A DNA stretch of 64,000 nt from Anaerolineales bacterium (GTDB taxonomy: Bacteria; Chloroflexota; Anaerolineae; Anaerolineales; Villigracilaceae): positions 1 through 64,000 of the forward strand of contig JAEURJ010000018.1 of assembly GCA_016789305.1 (NCBI GenBank), in the 5' to 3' direction. The position numbers were made by a program, and so were the translations under genes. The notes under the pieces are model-generated. The model worked only from the letters and a program-made list of their open reading frames with translations, searched no databases and was not told the DNA's origin. This document shows positions 1-7,808 of this stretch, piece by piece (position 1 is the first letter of the stretch; every line of letters begins with the position of its first letter).

Positions 1-312
1 GGCGATCAATCGCGGTGTTGCGATGGTTACCTGTGACAAAGATTTGATTTGCTCAGCCACTTCATTAGGATTCGCGATCATATCCTCCCATTTCAAGCTG
101 ACTTTATTTTCATCATAGGATGCCGGGCGGATCTGTAAATGTCCGCTTTGCAGACGAATGGTGTTTTGTAATGCACCGCTCATCTCCCCCTCCAGGACTG
201 AGACCATTAGAAGCAGCAACGCCATACCGATACCCACTGCCAAAGCAGAAAGCAGGGAACGGGATTTGTTGCGCCCCAGGTTTCTAAATGCTAATTTGAA
301 TGCTTGTGCCAT
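1..312 (-). CDS. ABC transporter permease, MacB/FtsX type (3' part outside window)
   Basis: The first 104 residues of a permease are seen; the rest lies beyond the left edge. The protein opens with MAQAFKLAFRNLGRNKSRS, the amphipathic entry typical of MacB/FtsX permeases. A first membrane helix follows (about residues 20-42), and then the start of the periplasmic MacB_PCD domain. It lies downstream of a second permease (436-1665) and of a TetR regulator on the same strand, so the three are probably one exporter operon with the ATPase further left, outside the window. The substrate cannot be deduced. The start at 312 is the only ATG that precedes the conserved entry segment. Confidence 0.85.
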   Translation of the reverse strand, partial: MAQAFKLAFRNLGRNKSRSLLSALAVGIGMALLLLMVSVLEGEMSGALQNTIRLQSGHLQIRPASYDENKVSLKWEDMIANPNEVAEQIKSLSQVTIATPRLIA

Positions 313-330
313 ATTGATATTCTCTCTTAT

Positions 331-427
331 GTCATTCTGAGGAGCTGTAATCAGCGACGAAAAATCTCCATACTACTTACGAGACTCTCACCGCACTGCG
401 GTGCATGTGTCGCTCCGTTCAGAGTGA
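331..427. repeat. Dispersed intergenic repeat with imperfect inverted ends
   Basis: The gap between the two permease genes opens with TCATTCTGAGGAGC and closes with CGCTCCGTTCAGAGTGA, which are imperfect inverted ends. The interior carries GCGACGAAAAATCTC. Elements with such ends are common non-coding repeats in bacterial genomes. The identification is from memory of that pattern; no other copy of it lies in this window. Confidence 0.45.
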
Positions 428-435
428 TATATCAT

Positions 436-1665
436 TTATACGTGATGCAATGCCTCAGACGGTTCGCGTCGTGATGCGAAGATGGCTGGGATAAGTGCCG
501 CTAATGCGGCAACAACGAGCATGACCGTCACACGCATAACCAGCTTGCTGACTCCCAGCGTTGGATAAACTTTTCCGCTGATCAAGGCCATATAATCGGT
601 TACGCCTGCAAACTGACTGTAGTCCATGCCCACCCGCATCAGGCTGAGGTTGATTCCCAAACCCATCACGACACCGGCAATCACGCCTACGAAACCGATC
701 AACATGCCTTCCATGATAAAGATGGCGGCCACTTCACGCGGTTTGAGTCCCATGGCGCCGAGCAGACCAATTTCACGAGTCCGTTCGTAGATCGCCATCA
801 TGAGCAGGTTCAAAATGCCGATGCCGGCAATTACCACAATGATGAAACTGAAAATGTCCATCACGATATTCTTTCGTCCAACGGCATTCCCAAGCTCGGG
901 ATAGTTATTGGACCATGACTCAACTTCATATCCTGGCAAAACAGCGCTCAACGCATCGACCACCTTTGATTCTGTGCCCACCTTTTTCAGGGTGATCTGC
1001 ACTTCCGTGGATTGGCCAGGTAGACCAAACAGGGTTTGCGCTTCGGCCAATGAAATGTACAGGGTCCCCTTTTCCATGCTTGGGATACCGATATCGTAAA
1101 TACCGATGACTGTCATCGTGCGCTGACGATTCTGTTTATGGACATCGCTGCCAACCATCGTGATGCGATCGCCCACTTTCAAAGCCAGCACATCTGCCAA
1201 TCCCTTGCCGATGAGAATGGAATCTTCATCGGCAGTTTCCAAATAGCGGCCATCCACAATATGCTCTGCGATCAGACTGACGGGAGCTTCTGCTTCCGGT
1301 TCAATTCCAATAATGTTGAGCGAATATGCGCCTTCGCGATTGCTGACCAGCCCACCGGTTTGAATACGACGTGCAGCCGCAGTCACATCCGGCTGGGCTA
1401 ATGCTGCTTGAACAATGACGGCGTCATCGGCCAGGGGAAGAAGCGGATTGCTATCCACTTTTTCACGATAGCCCGCAGCATGGACCTGAACATTCCCACC
1501 CAACACACGCACTGCATTCCCGGCAATGGCATCATTAAATCCATCCATCAAGCCATCGTAGAACATCATCATGCCAAGCGATAGCCCCATTGCCAGAGCA
1601 ATGATGACCGTGCGGCGACGATGCCGCCAGATATTTCTCCATGCCAGTTTTAAATAAAGTTGCAT
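436..1665 (-). CDS. ABC transporter permease, MacB/FtsX family
   Basis: This 409-residue integral membrane protein has the MacB/FtsX plan: one N-terminal helix after MQLYLKLAWRNIWRHRRR, a long extracytoplasmic MacB_PCD domain (about residues 45-240) and three C-terminal helices. The start at 1665 is chosen over an upstream ATG at 1722 because GGAAGG lies five bases before it and the longer form would run into the tetR gene. It lies 13 bases downstream of tetR and is followed by a second permease. Together they would form the membrane part of a heterodimeric exporter of lipoprotein, drug or peptide type; which of these cannot be told. Confidence 0.88.
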   Translation of the reverse strand: MQLYLKLAWRNIWRHRRRTVIIALAMGLSLGMMMFYDGLMDGFNDAIAGNAVRVLGGNVQVHAAGYREKVDSNPLLPLADDAVIVQAALAQPDVTAAARRIQTGGLVSNREGAYSLNIIGIEPEAEAPVSLIAEHIVDGRYLETADEDSILIGKGLADVLALKVGDRITMVGSDVHKQNRQRTMTVIGIYDIGIPSMEKGTLYISLAEAQTLFGLPGQSTEVQITLKKVGTESKVVDALSAVLPGYEVESWSNNYPELGNAVGRKNIVMDIFSFIIVVIAGIGILNLLMMAIYERTREIGLLGAMGLKPREVAAIFIMEGMLIGFVGVIAGVVMGLGINLSLMRVGMDYSQFAGVTDYMALISGKVYPTLGVSKLVMRVTVMLVVAALAALIPAIFASRREPSEALHHV

Positions 1666-1678
1666 GTTACCTTCCTTT

Positions 1679-2341
1679 CTAACTATTCGTGCTAAATTGT
1701 GATTCTGTTTTACGCAAGCCATATTCCATCACATACAGAAATTTATCTATCTTTTCCTGCGTCTTTGCCGAGCGCATCCATTTCATAATATCCTTTTGCT
1801 TCATACCCTCATTCAGGATATAGGTGGAGATTGCGTTCGTCCATGTCTCCATAATGATGACGGCCAGGTCAATATCCACACTGGGATCGAGTTCGCCATT
1901 TTTCACCGCCTGCTTGATCATCATGGTGATCCCATCCGTCGACATCTTATGATATTCAGCAAAGTCTTTTCCGTAATATAGACCTTCCACAAGCAGTACG
2001 CGACTGATTGCCTGCACAAGGCGTGGGTACGCAGAGTTAAACTCCATGCCTGCTTTGATCATCCAACGAAAATATTCAAAGGTATCGAGATGGTCGCTCG
2101 GTGGATGCTTCCCCAGGAAATACTCACTCTTTTCCTTTGCGATCACATCCATCAAATATTTGAACACATCCATTTTGTCTTCAAAGTATTGATAGAAACT
2201 GCCCTTCGAAATCCCGCTGTTTGCCACGATACGGTTGATCGAGGAGGCTTCAAAGCCATATTCCGCAAATTCATCGATGGCCGCATTGGCGATGAGATTA
2301 CGTTTTTCTTCGGGTAGATTAAAAAATGTTTGTTTGGCCAA
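1679..2341 (-). CDS. TetR/AcrR family transcriptional regulator, TTG start
   Basis: The predicted protein is 220 residues. The N-terminal helix-turn-helix is clear (IANAAIDEFAEYGFEASSI, then GISKGSFYQYFEDK), followed by a divergent all-helical ligand domain. An ATG at 2359 is in frame, but AGGAGGT lies between it and the TTG at 2341 at ideal spacing. The TTG is therefore the more likely start, giving an N-terminus of LAKQTFFNLPEEKRNLI. It is the first gene of the exporter operon and sits directly downstream of an array of three operator-like palindromes, so autoregulation and control of the two permeases are likely. The ligand is unknown. Confidence 0.88.
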   Translation of the reverse strand: MAKQTFFNLPEEKRNLIANAAIDEFAEYGFEASSINRIVANSGISKGSFYQYFEDKMDVFKYLMDVIAKEKSEYFLGKHPPSDHLDTFEYFRWMIKAGMEFNSAYPRLVQAISRVLLVEGLYYGKDFAEYHKMSTDGITMMIKQAVKNGELDPSVDIDLAVIIMETWTNAISTYILNEGMKQKDIMKWMRSAKTQEKIDKFLYVMEYGLRKTESQFSTNS

Positions 2342-2344
2342 ATG

Positions 2345-2390
2345 TGACCTCCTAGTCATGTGACCTGCTGGTCATATGACCAGCAGGTCA
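2345..2390. promoter_or_regulatory. Triple tandem TetR-type operator
   Basis: Three 14-bp near-palindromes of the form TGACCwGCwGGTCA lie at 2345-2358 (degenerate), 2361-2374 and 2377-2390, exactly 16 bp apart. The last two together form a perfect 34-bp palindrome at 2359-2392. The array runs from just behind the -10 element to the ribosome binding site of the tetR gene, so bound repressor would block both initiation and the start of the transcript. Confidence 0.75.
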
Positions 2391-2391
2391 C

Positions 2392-2419
2392 ATTTTACGA
2401 CAATTCCCCCGTTTGTCAA
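2392..2419 (-). promoter_or_regulatory. Promoter of the tetR-permease operon
   Basis: On the minus strand a perfect TTGACA (2414-2419) is followed after 16 bases by TAAAAT (2392-2397). The operator array begins immediately behind the -10 element. Confidence 0.75.
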
Positions 2420-2441
2420 GATGATTCTAGGAAACGGACGA

Positions 2442-3245
2442 TTAGGCCTGCACAGGCTTCCAAAGGCCGATTCGCACTCCGATCATTTTGATCATCAGCC
2501 CGGCCCGCCAGAATGCGACAGCCGCCATGCCATGCGCCAGCACTGCAAAAAACGGCGGCTTCTGAAACGTGTAATAGATCCAGCATTCGCGGGTGGTCCC
2601 CCACAACTCAAGGAAGTAGCCAAGCCCAGTACCGGCCGCAAAAGTAATAAACGCAAAGCGATGATCGGTTGGAGTGGCAATTAATAAAATGCACAGGATC
2701 AACGCGAGCCATGTATAGGATTTGTCGAATGTTGGGGAAACAAAGACCAGCATCAGGATTAAGAAAGAAGCGAAAGTGATCCAGTAGAGAACCGCGATCA
2801 GTGAAAAGTGAACAGTTAATTTATACCGTTGACTAATTTGGTCAATCATCCAATTAATAAGTCTAGTAATACGGTCAATGGATAAAGAAGCAATCGGCCA
2901 GGCGGGGATGATCCACAAAGGCGGACGTTCAGCGGTGTAATAATGCCAGAGATTCGTTTGCGTGCCCCACGACTCAATTGCCAGCCCGCCGCAAATGCCA
3001 ACGAATACGATCAACACATCGGTCTTTAAATTTGCGCGCGCCACGATCGTAATCGACATGAAAAAAAACACGCCAAACAGCAGCCAATCCATGTACAACC
3101 ACCACGGACCGTTCCAATCGATATACGACAGCACCTCTTCAGCCAGCGGCCACCAGATATAGACGATCAAAAAGATGGTGACAAAAAATCCGCCCAATAA
3201 AATCGACGAGTCTCGGGTCCAGAAAGGTTTATTTTTATTTTCCAT
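2442..3245 (-). CDS. Conserved membrane protein of unknown function
   Basis: The protein has 267 residues and about seven hydrophobic helices. Two similar segments each carry a Trp/Tyr-rich motif: ESWGTQTNLWHYYTAERPP near residue 105 and ELWGTTRECWIYYTFQKPP near residue 230. This suggests an internal duplication, each half presenting an E-x-WG-T pair in the membrane. I do not recognise the family. The start at 3245 is taken because a consensus TATAAT ends six bases before it, which fits a leaderless transcript; an ATG at 3263 and one at 3299 are also in frame but have no better support. It is not obviously linked to its neighbours. Confidence 0.7.
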   Translation of the reverse strand: MENKNKPFWTRDSSILLGGFFVTIFLIVYIWWPLAEEVLSYIDWNGPWWLYMDWLLFGVFFFMSITIVARANLKTDVLIVFVGICGGLAIESWGTQTNLWHYYTAERPPLWIIPAWPIASLSIDRITRLINWMIDQISQRYKLTVHFSLIAVLYWITFASFLILMLVFVSPTFDKSYTWLALILCILLIATPTDHRFAFITFAAGTGLGYFLELWGTTRECWIYYTFQKPPFFAVLAHGMAAVAFWRAGLMIKMIGVRIGLWKPVQA

Positions 3246-3251
3246 GTGCGG

Positions 3252-3257
3252 ATTATA
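3252..3257 (-). promoter_or_regulatory. -10 element of a probable leaderless promoter
   Basis: A perfect TATAAT on the minus strand is separated by six bases from the ATG at 3245. Transcription would then start at or next to the A of the start codon, and no Shine-Dalgarno is present. The -35 region is weak. Confidence 0.55.
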
Positions 3258-3417
3258 TTGCATGAAGAAGGAATTGAAGATGTCACTTCCTTCCTGCACA
3301 ACGTATTCTTAATGTTTCGGGAGGGACAACAGGTTATAATAAACGCATTGATTGAAAATCTTTTCGATCAATGTGCCGTATCCATCTTCATTTGAATCAC
3401 TGAAAGGATTTAACATC

Positions 3418-3852
3418 ATGGGTTTCTTTAGCAACATTCTCGAAAAACTCGGTCTCAAAAAGGATAAAGAGGAGGAAAAACCTGCCTCTGCTCCTGCAGC
3501 CGCCGCAAAGAAGGCAGATCCAACTTTCCACCCGACAGAAAAATTCCATCCGACAGGCGCACCCGCCGGAGCTGCCAACGCGAGGGCTATTCCCGAAGTG
3601 GATGTGGTTGCCAAGCTTGAAAAAATGGCTGCAGGTTCCGGCCTCGATTGGAAAGTCTCCATCGTGGATATGCTCAAAGTGCTCGGCATTGACTCCAGCA
3701 AGGATGCCCGCATTGAACTCGCCAAGGAACTTGGCTGCCCTGCCGATCTCATTGGCGGCGATTATTCCAAGATGAATGTATGGCTTCACAAGGAAGTGCT
3801 CAGGCGCATTGCTGCCAACGGCGGCAACATCCCCGGAAACCTTCTGGACTAA
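3418..3852 (+). CDS. DUF3597 family protein
   Basis: A 144-residue soluble protein. The first 20 residues (MGFFSNILEKLGLKKDKEE) form an amphipathic helix. An Ala/Pro/Lys-rich linker follows, and the C-terminal part (about residues 60-144) is the DUF3597 domain, with the characteristic ending that includes LDWKVSIVDMLKVLGIDSS and WLHKEVLRRIAANGG. That domain is seen in LysM-associated and stand-alone proteins; its function is not known. The start at 3418 fits the family and has AAAGGA upstream; the longer frame from 3352 adds unrelated residues. A TATAAT at 3335-3340 may be its -10 box. It is a single-gene unit closed by a strong terminator. Confidence 0.85.
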   Translation: MGFFSNILEKLGLKKDKEEEKPASAPAAAAKKADPTFHPTEKFHPTGAPAGAANARAIPEVDVVAKLEKMAAGSGLDWKVSIVDMLKVLGIDSSKDARIELAKELGCPADLIGGDYSKMNVWLHKEVLRRIAANGGNIPGNLLD

Positions 3853-3862
3853 GAGCAACATC

Positions 3863-3900
3863 AAAAACAGCGCGGACATATATCCGCGCTGTTTTTATTT
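3863..3900 (+). terminator. Rho-independent terminator after the DUF3597 gene
   Basis: A perfect 14-bp stem (3863-3876 pairing with 3883-3896) with a six-base loop is followed by TTTATTT. The stem is GC-rich in its upper part. Confidence 0.9.
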
Positions 3901-3909
3901 TAAGTCTGA

Positions 3910-3915
3910 TAAAAT
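3910..3915 (+). promoter_or_regulatory. -10 element of a probable leaderless comM promoter
   Basis: GATAAAAT is followed by six bases and the comM ATG at 3922. There is no Shine-Dalgarno in between. The same six-base spacing is seen at 3252 and 21160. Confidence 0.5.
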
Positions 3916-3921
3916 CCCTGC

Positions 3922-5451
3922 ATGTTATCCCGTGTATATTCCTGTGCCGTAGTGGGACTTGAAGGTGTAATTATTGAAGTGGAAGTAGATTACACCAACG
4001 GCTTACCCGGCGTCACAATTGTTGGCTTGCCAGATGCCGCCGTACAGGAGAGCCGCGAACGTGTGCAAACCGCAGTCAAGAACGCGGGTTTGCATTTTCC
4101 CCGTCACCGCATCGTTGTCAATCTTGCACCGGCAATTGTCCGCAAGGAAGGACCCGCGTACGACCTCCCCATCGCACTCGGCGTCATCATCCTTGCCGAT
4201 TATCTTTCACATGATGTGGTCGATCAAACACTTGTCGTCGGAGAGCTTTCATTGGATGGAAGTGTTCGTCACACCCGCGGCATTCTTCCAATGGCTGCAA
4301 CAGCTCGTGCCAATGGATACAAGCGGATGTTCGTCCCTGAAGTGGATGCGCCTGAAGCGGCTTTAATTCCCGACCTTGAAATTTACCCGGTCAAATCGCT
4401 TGCGGATCTTTACGACCATTTATCGGGTCGGCGTCTCATTCAGCAGTATCAACCCACTGACAATATTCTCGAACCATTATTCATCCCCACAGATTTTTCC
4501 GAAATCAAAGGACAGGAACACGTAAAGCGTGCCCTCGAAGTTGCTGCGGCCGGCGGACATAATGTTTTGATGGTCGGCTCGCCTGGCGCAGGAAAGACAT
4601 TACTCGCCCGCGCTCTGCCAAGCATCCTGCCAGAAATGAGTATCGAAGAATCGCTGGATGTGACCCGCATCTATTCCGTTGCAGATCAACTTCCCGCAGG
4701 CACGCCTTTATTAAGACATCGTCCCTTCCGCGCACCGCATCACACCATCTCACATGCAGGCCTCGTGGGCGGTGGAAACATTCCCAAGCCGGGTGAAATC
4801 TCACTCGCGCATCGCGGCGTGCTCTTCCTCGATGAATTTCCTGAATTCGGAACCCGCGTCCTCGAAGTGATGCGCCAGCCCATGGAAGATAAGATCGTCA
4901 CCATCAGCCGCGCCAAAGGATCATTAACTTTTTCCGCAAATTTTCAATTGCTTGCTGCCATGAATCCCTGCCCTTGTGGATATTACGGTGATTCACAAAA
5001 ACCATGCACCTGTGCGCCAGCCATGGTGACCAAATATCAAAAACGAATCTCCGGTCCACTGCTTGACAGAATTGACATTCACATCGAAGTGCCGCGCGTC
5101 GATTACGAAAAACTCAGCGGGAATCGTTTGGGCGAAACATCCGAGTCTATTCGTCAACGAGTGCAATCTGCTAGAGATATACAAAATAAACGCTTCTCAA
5201 TTGGAGACGCAAAAGACATCGTCTGCAATGCGGATATGCGCGTCGGCGAGGTCAGGCAATTTTGTGCGCTCCAGCCCGAAGGTCAGAGTTTGATGCGAGC
5301 GGCGATGAGTCAGCTCAATCTCTCGGCGAGAGCCTATCACCGCATTTTGAAGTTATCCCGCACGATTGCTGATCTGGCTGGCAGTGAAGAAATCCAATCC
5401 GCACATTTAGCGGAGGCATTACAGTATCGTCCAAAGATCATGATGGGGTAA
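3922..5451 (+). CDS. comM: YifB/ComM family AAA+ ATPase (Mg-chelatase-like)
   Basis: A full-length ComM/YifB protein of 509 residues. The N-terminal ChlI-like fold starts MLSRVYSCAVVGLEGVIIEVE. Then comes the AAA+ domain with Walker A (VGSPGAGKTLLA, about residue 215), Walker B (GVLFLDEFPEF) and the cysteine-rich zinc-like insert (NPCPCGYYGDSQKPCTC, about residue 350). The C-terminal Mg_chelatase_C domain ends the protein. ComM is a hexameric helicase that promotes branch migration during natural transformation in other bacteria; the role here is inferred from family. Degraded copies of its last third lie at 16981-17477 and 21036-21113. Confidence 0.95.
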   Translation: MLSRVYSCAVVGLEGVIIEVEVDYTNGLPGVTIVGLPDAAVQESRERVQTAVKNAGLHFPRHRIVVNLAPAIVRKEGPAYDLPIALGVIILADYLSHDVVDQTLVVGELSLDGSVRHTRGILPMAATARANGYKRMFVPEVDAPEAALIPDLEIYPVKSLADLYDHLSGRRLIQQYQPTDNILEPLFIPTDFSEIKGQEHVKRALEVAAAGGHNVLMVGSPGAGKTLLARALPSILPEMSIEESLDVTRIYSVADQLPAGTPLLRHRPFRAPHHTISHAGLVGGGNIPKPGEISLAHRGVLFLDEFPEFGTRVLEVMRQPMEDKIVTISRAKGSLTFSANFQLLAAMNPCPCGYYGDSQKPCTCAPAMVTKYQKRISGPLLDRIDIHIEVPRVDYEKLSGNRLGETSESIRQRVQSARDIQNKRFSIGDAKDIVCNADMRVGEVRQFCALQPEGQSLMRAAMSQLNLSARAYHRILKLSRTIADLAGSEEIQSAHLAEALQYRPKIMMG

Positions 5452-5456
5452 CTAAA

Positions 5457-6548
5457 TCAAACCAATACAGTTAAGTGCTTTTCTTGAGTTTTTTGTATCC
5501 CGTGCTTCACACTCACCATCTCCGCCAGAATCGACAGCGCAATCTCTTCGGGTGATACCGCCCCCATGTTCATACCGATTGGCGCACGCAAGTGACTTAA
5601 CTGCTCGTCCGTCACGCCCAATTCACGCAGCGCCGCAAAGCGATTGGGAATCTTCTTCCTCGTCCCTAACACACCGACATATCGCGCAGGGCTTTTCAAT
5701 GCCACCGCCAGCGCGGGATTATCCAACTTCTCATCGTGGCTCAACACTGCGATGTACGTCCCTTCATCTGGGTGAAGTTTTTCCAGCGCATCCGAAGTCC
5801 ATTCGACGAGCAATTCATCCACGTGTGGGAATCTCTCACGCGTCGCAAACGCTTCACGCGGGTCAATCACAATCGTGTGATAGCCAAGCGTCTTTGCCAG
5901 CGTCACCAGCGGAATGGCGATATGCACCGCGCCAATCACCACCATGCGCGAGACAGGCGCAAAGACATCGACAAACACATCCACATGTTCCACGTGATGA
6001 GCCGCCACAGAAAAAGATGTCCAGCCTGATTCCTGTACATCCATTTGTTTTTTCAGCCACGCCCGCGCCTGTTCATCCAACGCCGCGCTGCCCAAACTCC
6101 CGAGCGTGCGCCCATCTGACCACATCATCAATTTCTTCCCCAAGCCCGAGCCTGCAATCACAGTTGCAACCACCGCGAGTTCATTCTTCTCAATGCAAGT
6201 TTTCAGCGCGGGATAAATCTCGCGCCATGCTTCGCTGTCCATCGTTTCAACAAATACTTCCAGCGACGAGCCGCACGTCAACCCAATTTCCCACGGCATG
6301 TCTTCATGCACCAGCCCAAAGTGCATCAACTTCGACGCGCCGCTTTTCATCACCGCCTGCGCCTCTTCATACACCACGCCCTCAATGCACCCGCCCGTCA
6401 CCGAGCCAGCAATCTCTTGTGAAGATGTCATCGCCATCTTCGCGCCGAGCGGACGCAGCGACGAGCCGTCCTTCTTCACATTCGTCGCAATCGCCACCGA
6501 CTTGCCTTGCTTGCGCCACGCTTCAATTTCATTAAACACTTCACGCAT
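5457..6548 (-). CDS. XdhC/CoxI family protein (molybdenum cofactor insertion/sulfuration chaperone)
   Basis: The 363-residue protein has the N-terminal XdhC/CoxI domain (SLRPLGAKM and GSVTGGCIEGVVYEEAQ, about residues 25-60) and the C-terminal Rossmann-type XdhC_C domain (VVIGAVHIAIPLVTLAKTLG, about residue 205; GVLGTRKKIPNRFAALRELG, about residue 300). XdhC proteins bind the molybdenum cofactor, promote its sulfuration and deliver it to xanthine-dehydrogenase-family enzymes. The client here would be the aldehyde oxidoreductase at 13208-15937. The ATG at 6548 overlaps the stop of the upstream ligase gene by eight bases with GAGGT before it, so translation is coupled. It is the last gene of the cluster and is convergent with comM. 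Confidence 0.9.
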   Translation of the reverse strand: MREVFNEIEAWRKQGKSVAIATNVKKDGSSLRPLGAKMAMTSSQEIAGSVTGGCIEGVVYEEAQAVMKSGASKLMHFGLVHEDMPWEIGLTCGSSLEVFVETMDSEAWREIYPALKTCIEKNELAVVATVIAGSGLGKKLMMWSDGRTLGSLGSAALDEQARAWLKKQMDVQESGWTSFSVAAHHVEHVDVFVDVFAPVSRMVVIGAVHIAIPLVTLAKTLGYHTIVIDPREAFATRERFPHVDELLVEWTSDALEKLHPDEGTYIAVLSHDEKLDNPALAVALKSPARYVGVLGTRKKIPNRFAALRELGVTDEQLSHLRAPIGMNMGAVSPEEIALSILAEMVSVKHGIQKTQEKHLTVLV

Positions 6549-7803
6549 TTTGACCTCGCTTGTCCATGATGATTCGTTTGAGCAAACTTCCAACTTCATT
6601 TGGATTGTGATGACAACGCACAATTTTTTTTATGGATGAAACCGACTCGAGAGCCTTTTCCACCTCACGAGTGGAATCTTCGTCTGTGAGCATTTGCGCC
6701 TCAATGAGCAACGCTTCTTCCCCCGCCGAGCCTGATACCGTTACCGAAAAATTCAACAACCCTGACAGGGAAAACAGCGCCTCGTCGAAATCAGGCAGTT
6801 TCAAAATTTCATCGCCAACCGAAACAAACCCGCTGAATCTCCCCCGAACTTTTTCCAACGTTTTGAGTTTTGTACCACACGGACATTCCCCAACAATGAA
6901 CCTGCTTCTATCTCCCATGCGATAGCGGAGGAGCGGCATTCCGCGCCGAGTCAATGTACTGAAAACAACTTCGCCATATTCTCCGTCAGGGACGGGTTCG
7001 CCTGTTTCGGGGTTGACGATTTCAAAAAACATATCCGCTTCACGCAGATGAAATCCGCGGTGCGCCTCACATTCCACGCCGCCACCGAGTCCCATCTCTG
7101 TTGCGCCGTAGTGATTGAACACTTTACATCCCCAAGTATTTTCCAACACATCCAAAATCGCCGCAGGGACATAATCTGTGGAAAGCAAAATCGTGCGTGG
7201 CGCTTTGTGCTGAGGATTCCATCGGCGTGCCAGACTCAATATCTGAGTCGGCGACCCGACGAGGCAATCTGCCTGCTCTTTTTCCATCACATCCAATGCG
7301 TGGAACGGGTCTTTGACCATCCCATACGGAATCGGGTGAGCGCCTTTGCGTTCCAAGCCCATTCGCAGTAAATCGCCCACGCTGCCAGGTGTTTCCCCAG
7401 GTAGGAAAATCAGCACGCGTTCACCCGCCTCCACCAGCGTGGACATGCCCACTCCGAAGAAATCAATCGTCAGCTGCTGGTCGTCAGCGGTGAAAAATAT
7501 TCGTTTTGGCGAACCAGTTGTCCCCGAAGTTTGAAGCGTCACCACCCGTTGAATTTCATCCTGTGACACGCACACAAATCCCAGCGGATTCTGGCGAATA
7601 TCCTCTGGCGTCGTGAACGGGAATTGACTCAACTCATCCAAACTTGAAATGGATTCGGGCATTCCCGCAAAAAGTTTTTTATAAAACGAACTCCGACTTC
7701 GCACCAATGCCAATGTCTCATTCAACTTTGCAAGTTGCCATGTTTGCAAGTCAATGCCGTTTGTCTTTTGCTTTATCCAAGGGTCAAGTGGAGTCAGTTG
7801 CAT
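6541..7803 (-). CDS. AMP-dependent CoA ligase, phenylacetate-CoA ligase-like (DVU_1553-like)
   Basis: A 420-residue adenylate-forming enzyme. It shows the P-loop-like core TSGTTGSPKRIFFT (about residue 92), the A5 motif NHYGATEMGLGG (about residue 230) and a Gly-Glu/Arg-x-x-D stretch GMPLLRYRMGDRSR (about residue 290). A CxC motif (ECPCGTKL) follows, as in many PaaK relatives. The reaction would be carboxylate + ATP + CoA to acyl-CoA, but the substrate is not evident. Its position in a cluster for a molybdenum aldehyde oxidoreductase suggests activation of the carboxylate that enzyme forms, or a role in cofactor or metal-centre assembly. It lies five bases downstream of the radical SAM gene. 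Confidence 0.85.
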   Translation of the reverse strand: MQLTPLDPWIKQKTNGIDLQTWQLAKLNETLALVRSRSSFYKKLFAGMPESISSLDELSQFPFTTPEDIRQNPLGFVCVSQDEIQRVVTLQTSGTTGSPKRIFFTADDQQLTIDFFGVGMSTLVEAGERVLIFLPGETPGSVGDLLRMGLERKGAHPIPYGMVKDPFHALDVMEKEQADCLVGSPTQILSLARRWNPQHKAPRTILLSTDYVPAAILDVLENTWGCKVFNHYGATEMGLGGGVECEAHRGFHLREADMFFEIVNPETGEPVPDGEYGEVVFSTLTRRGMPLLRYRMGDRSRFIVGECPCGTKLKTLEKVRGRFSGFVSVGDEILKLPDFDEALFSLSGLLNFSVTVSGSAGEEALLIEAQMLTDEDSTREVEKALESVSSIKKIVRCHHNPNEVGSLLKRIIMDKRGQNA

Positions 7804-7808
7804 TTCAG

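Noticed and set aside
5552..6535. Long plus-strand open frame of 327 codons
   Set aside because: It lies entirely antisense to xdhC, is rich in Ser, Pro, His and Arg, and has no family-like pattern; it mirrors the codon bias of the real gene.
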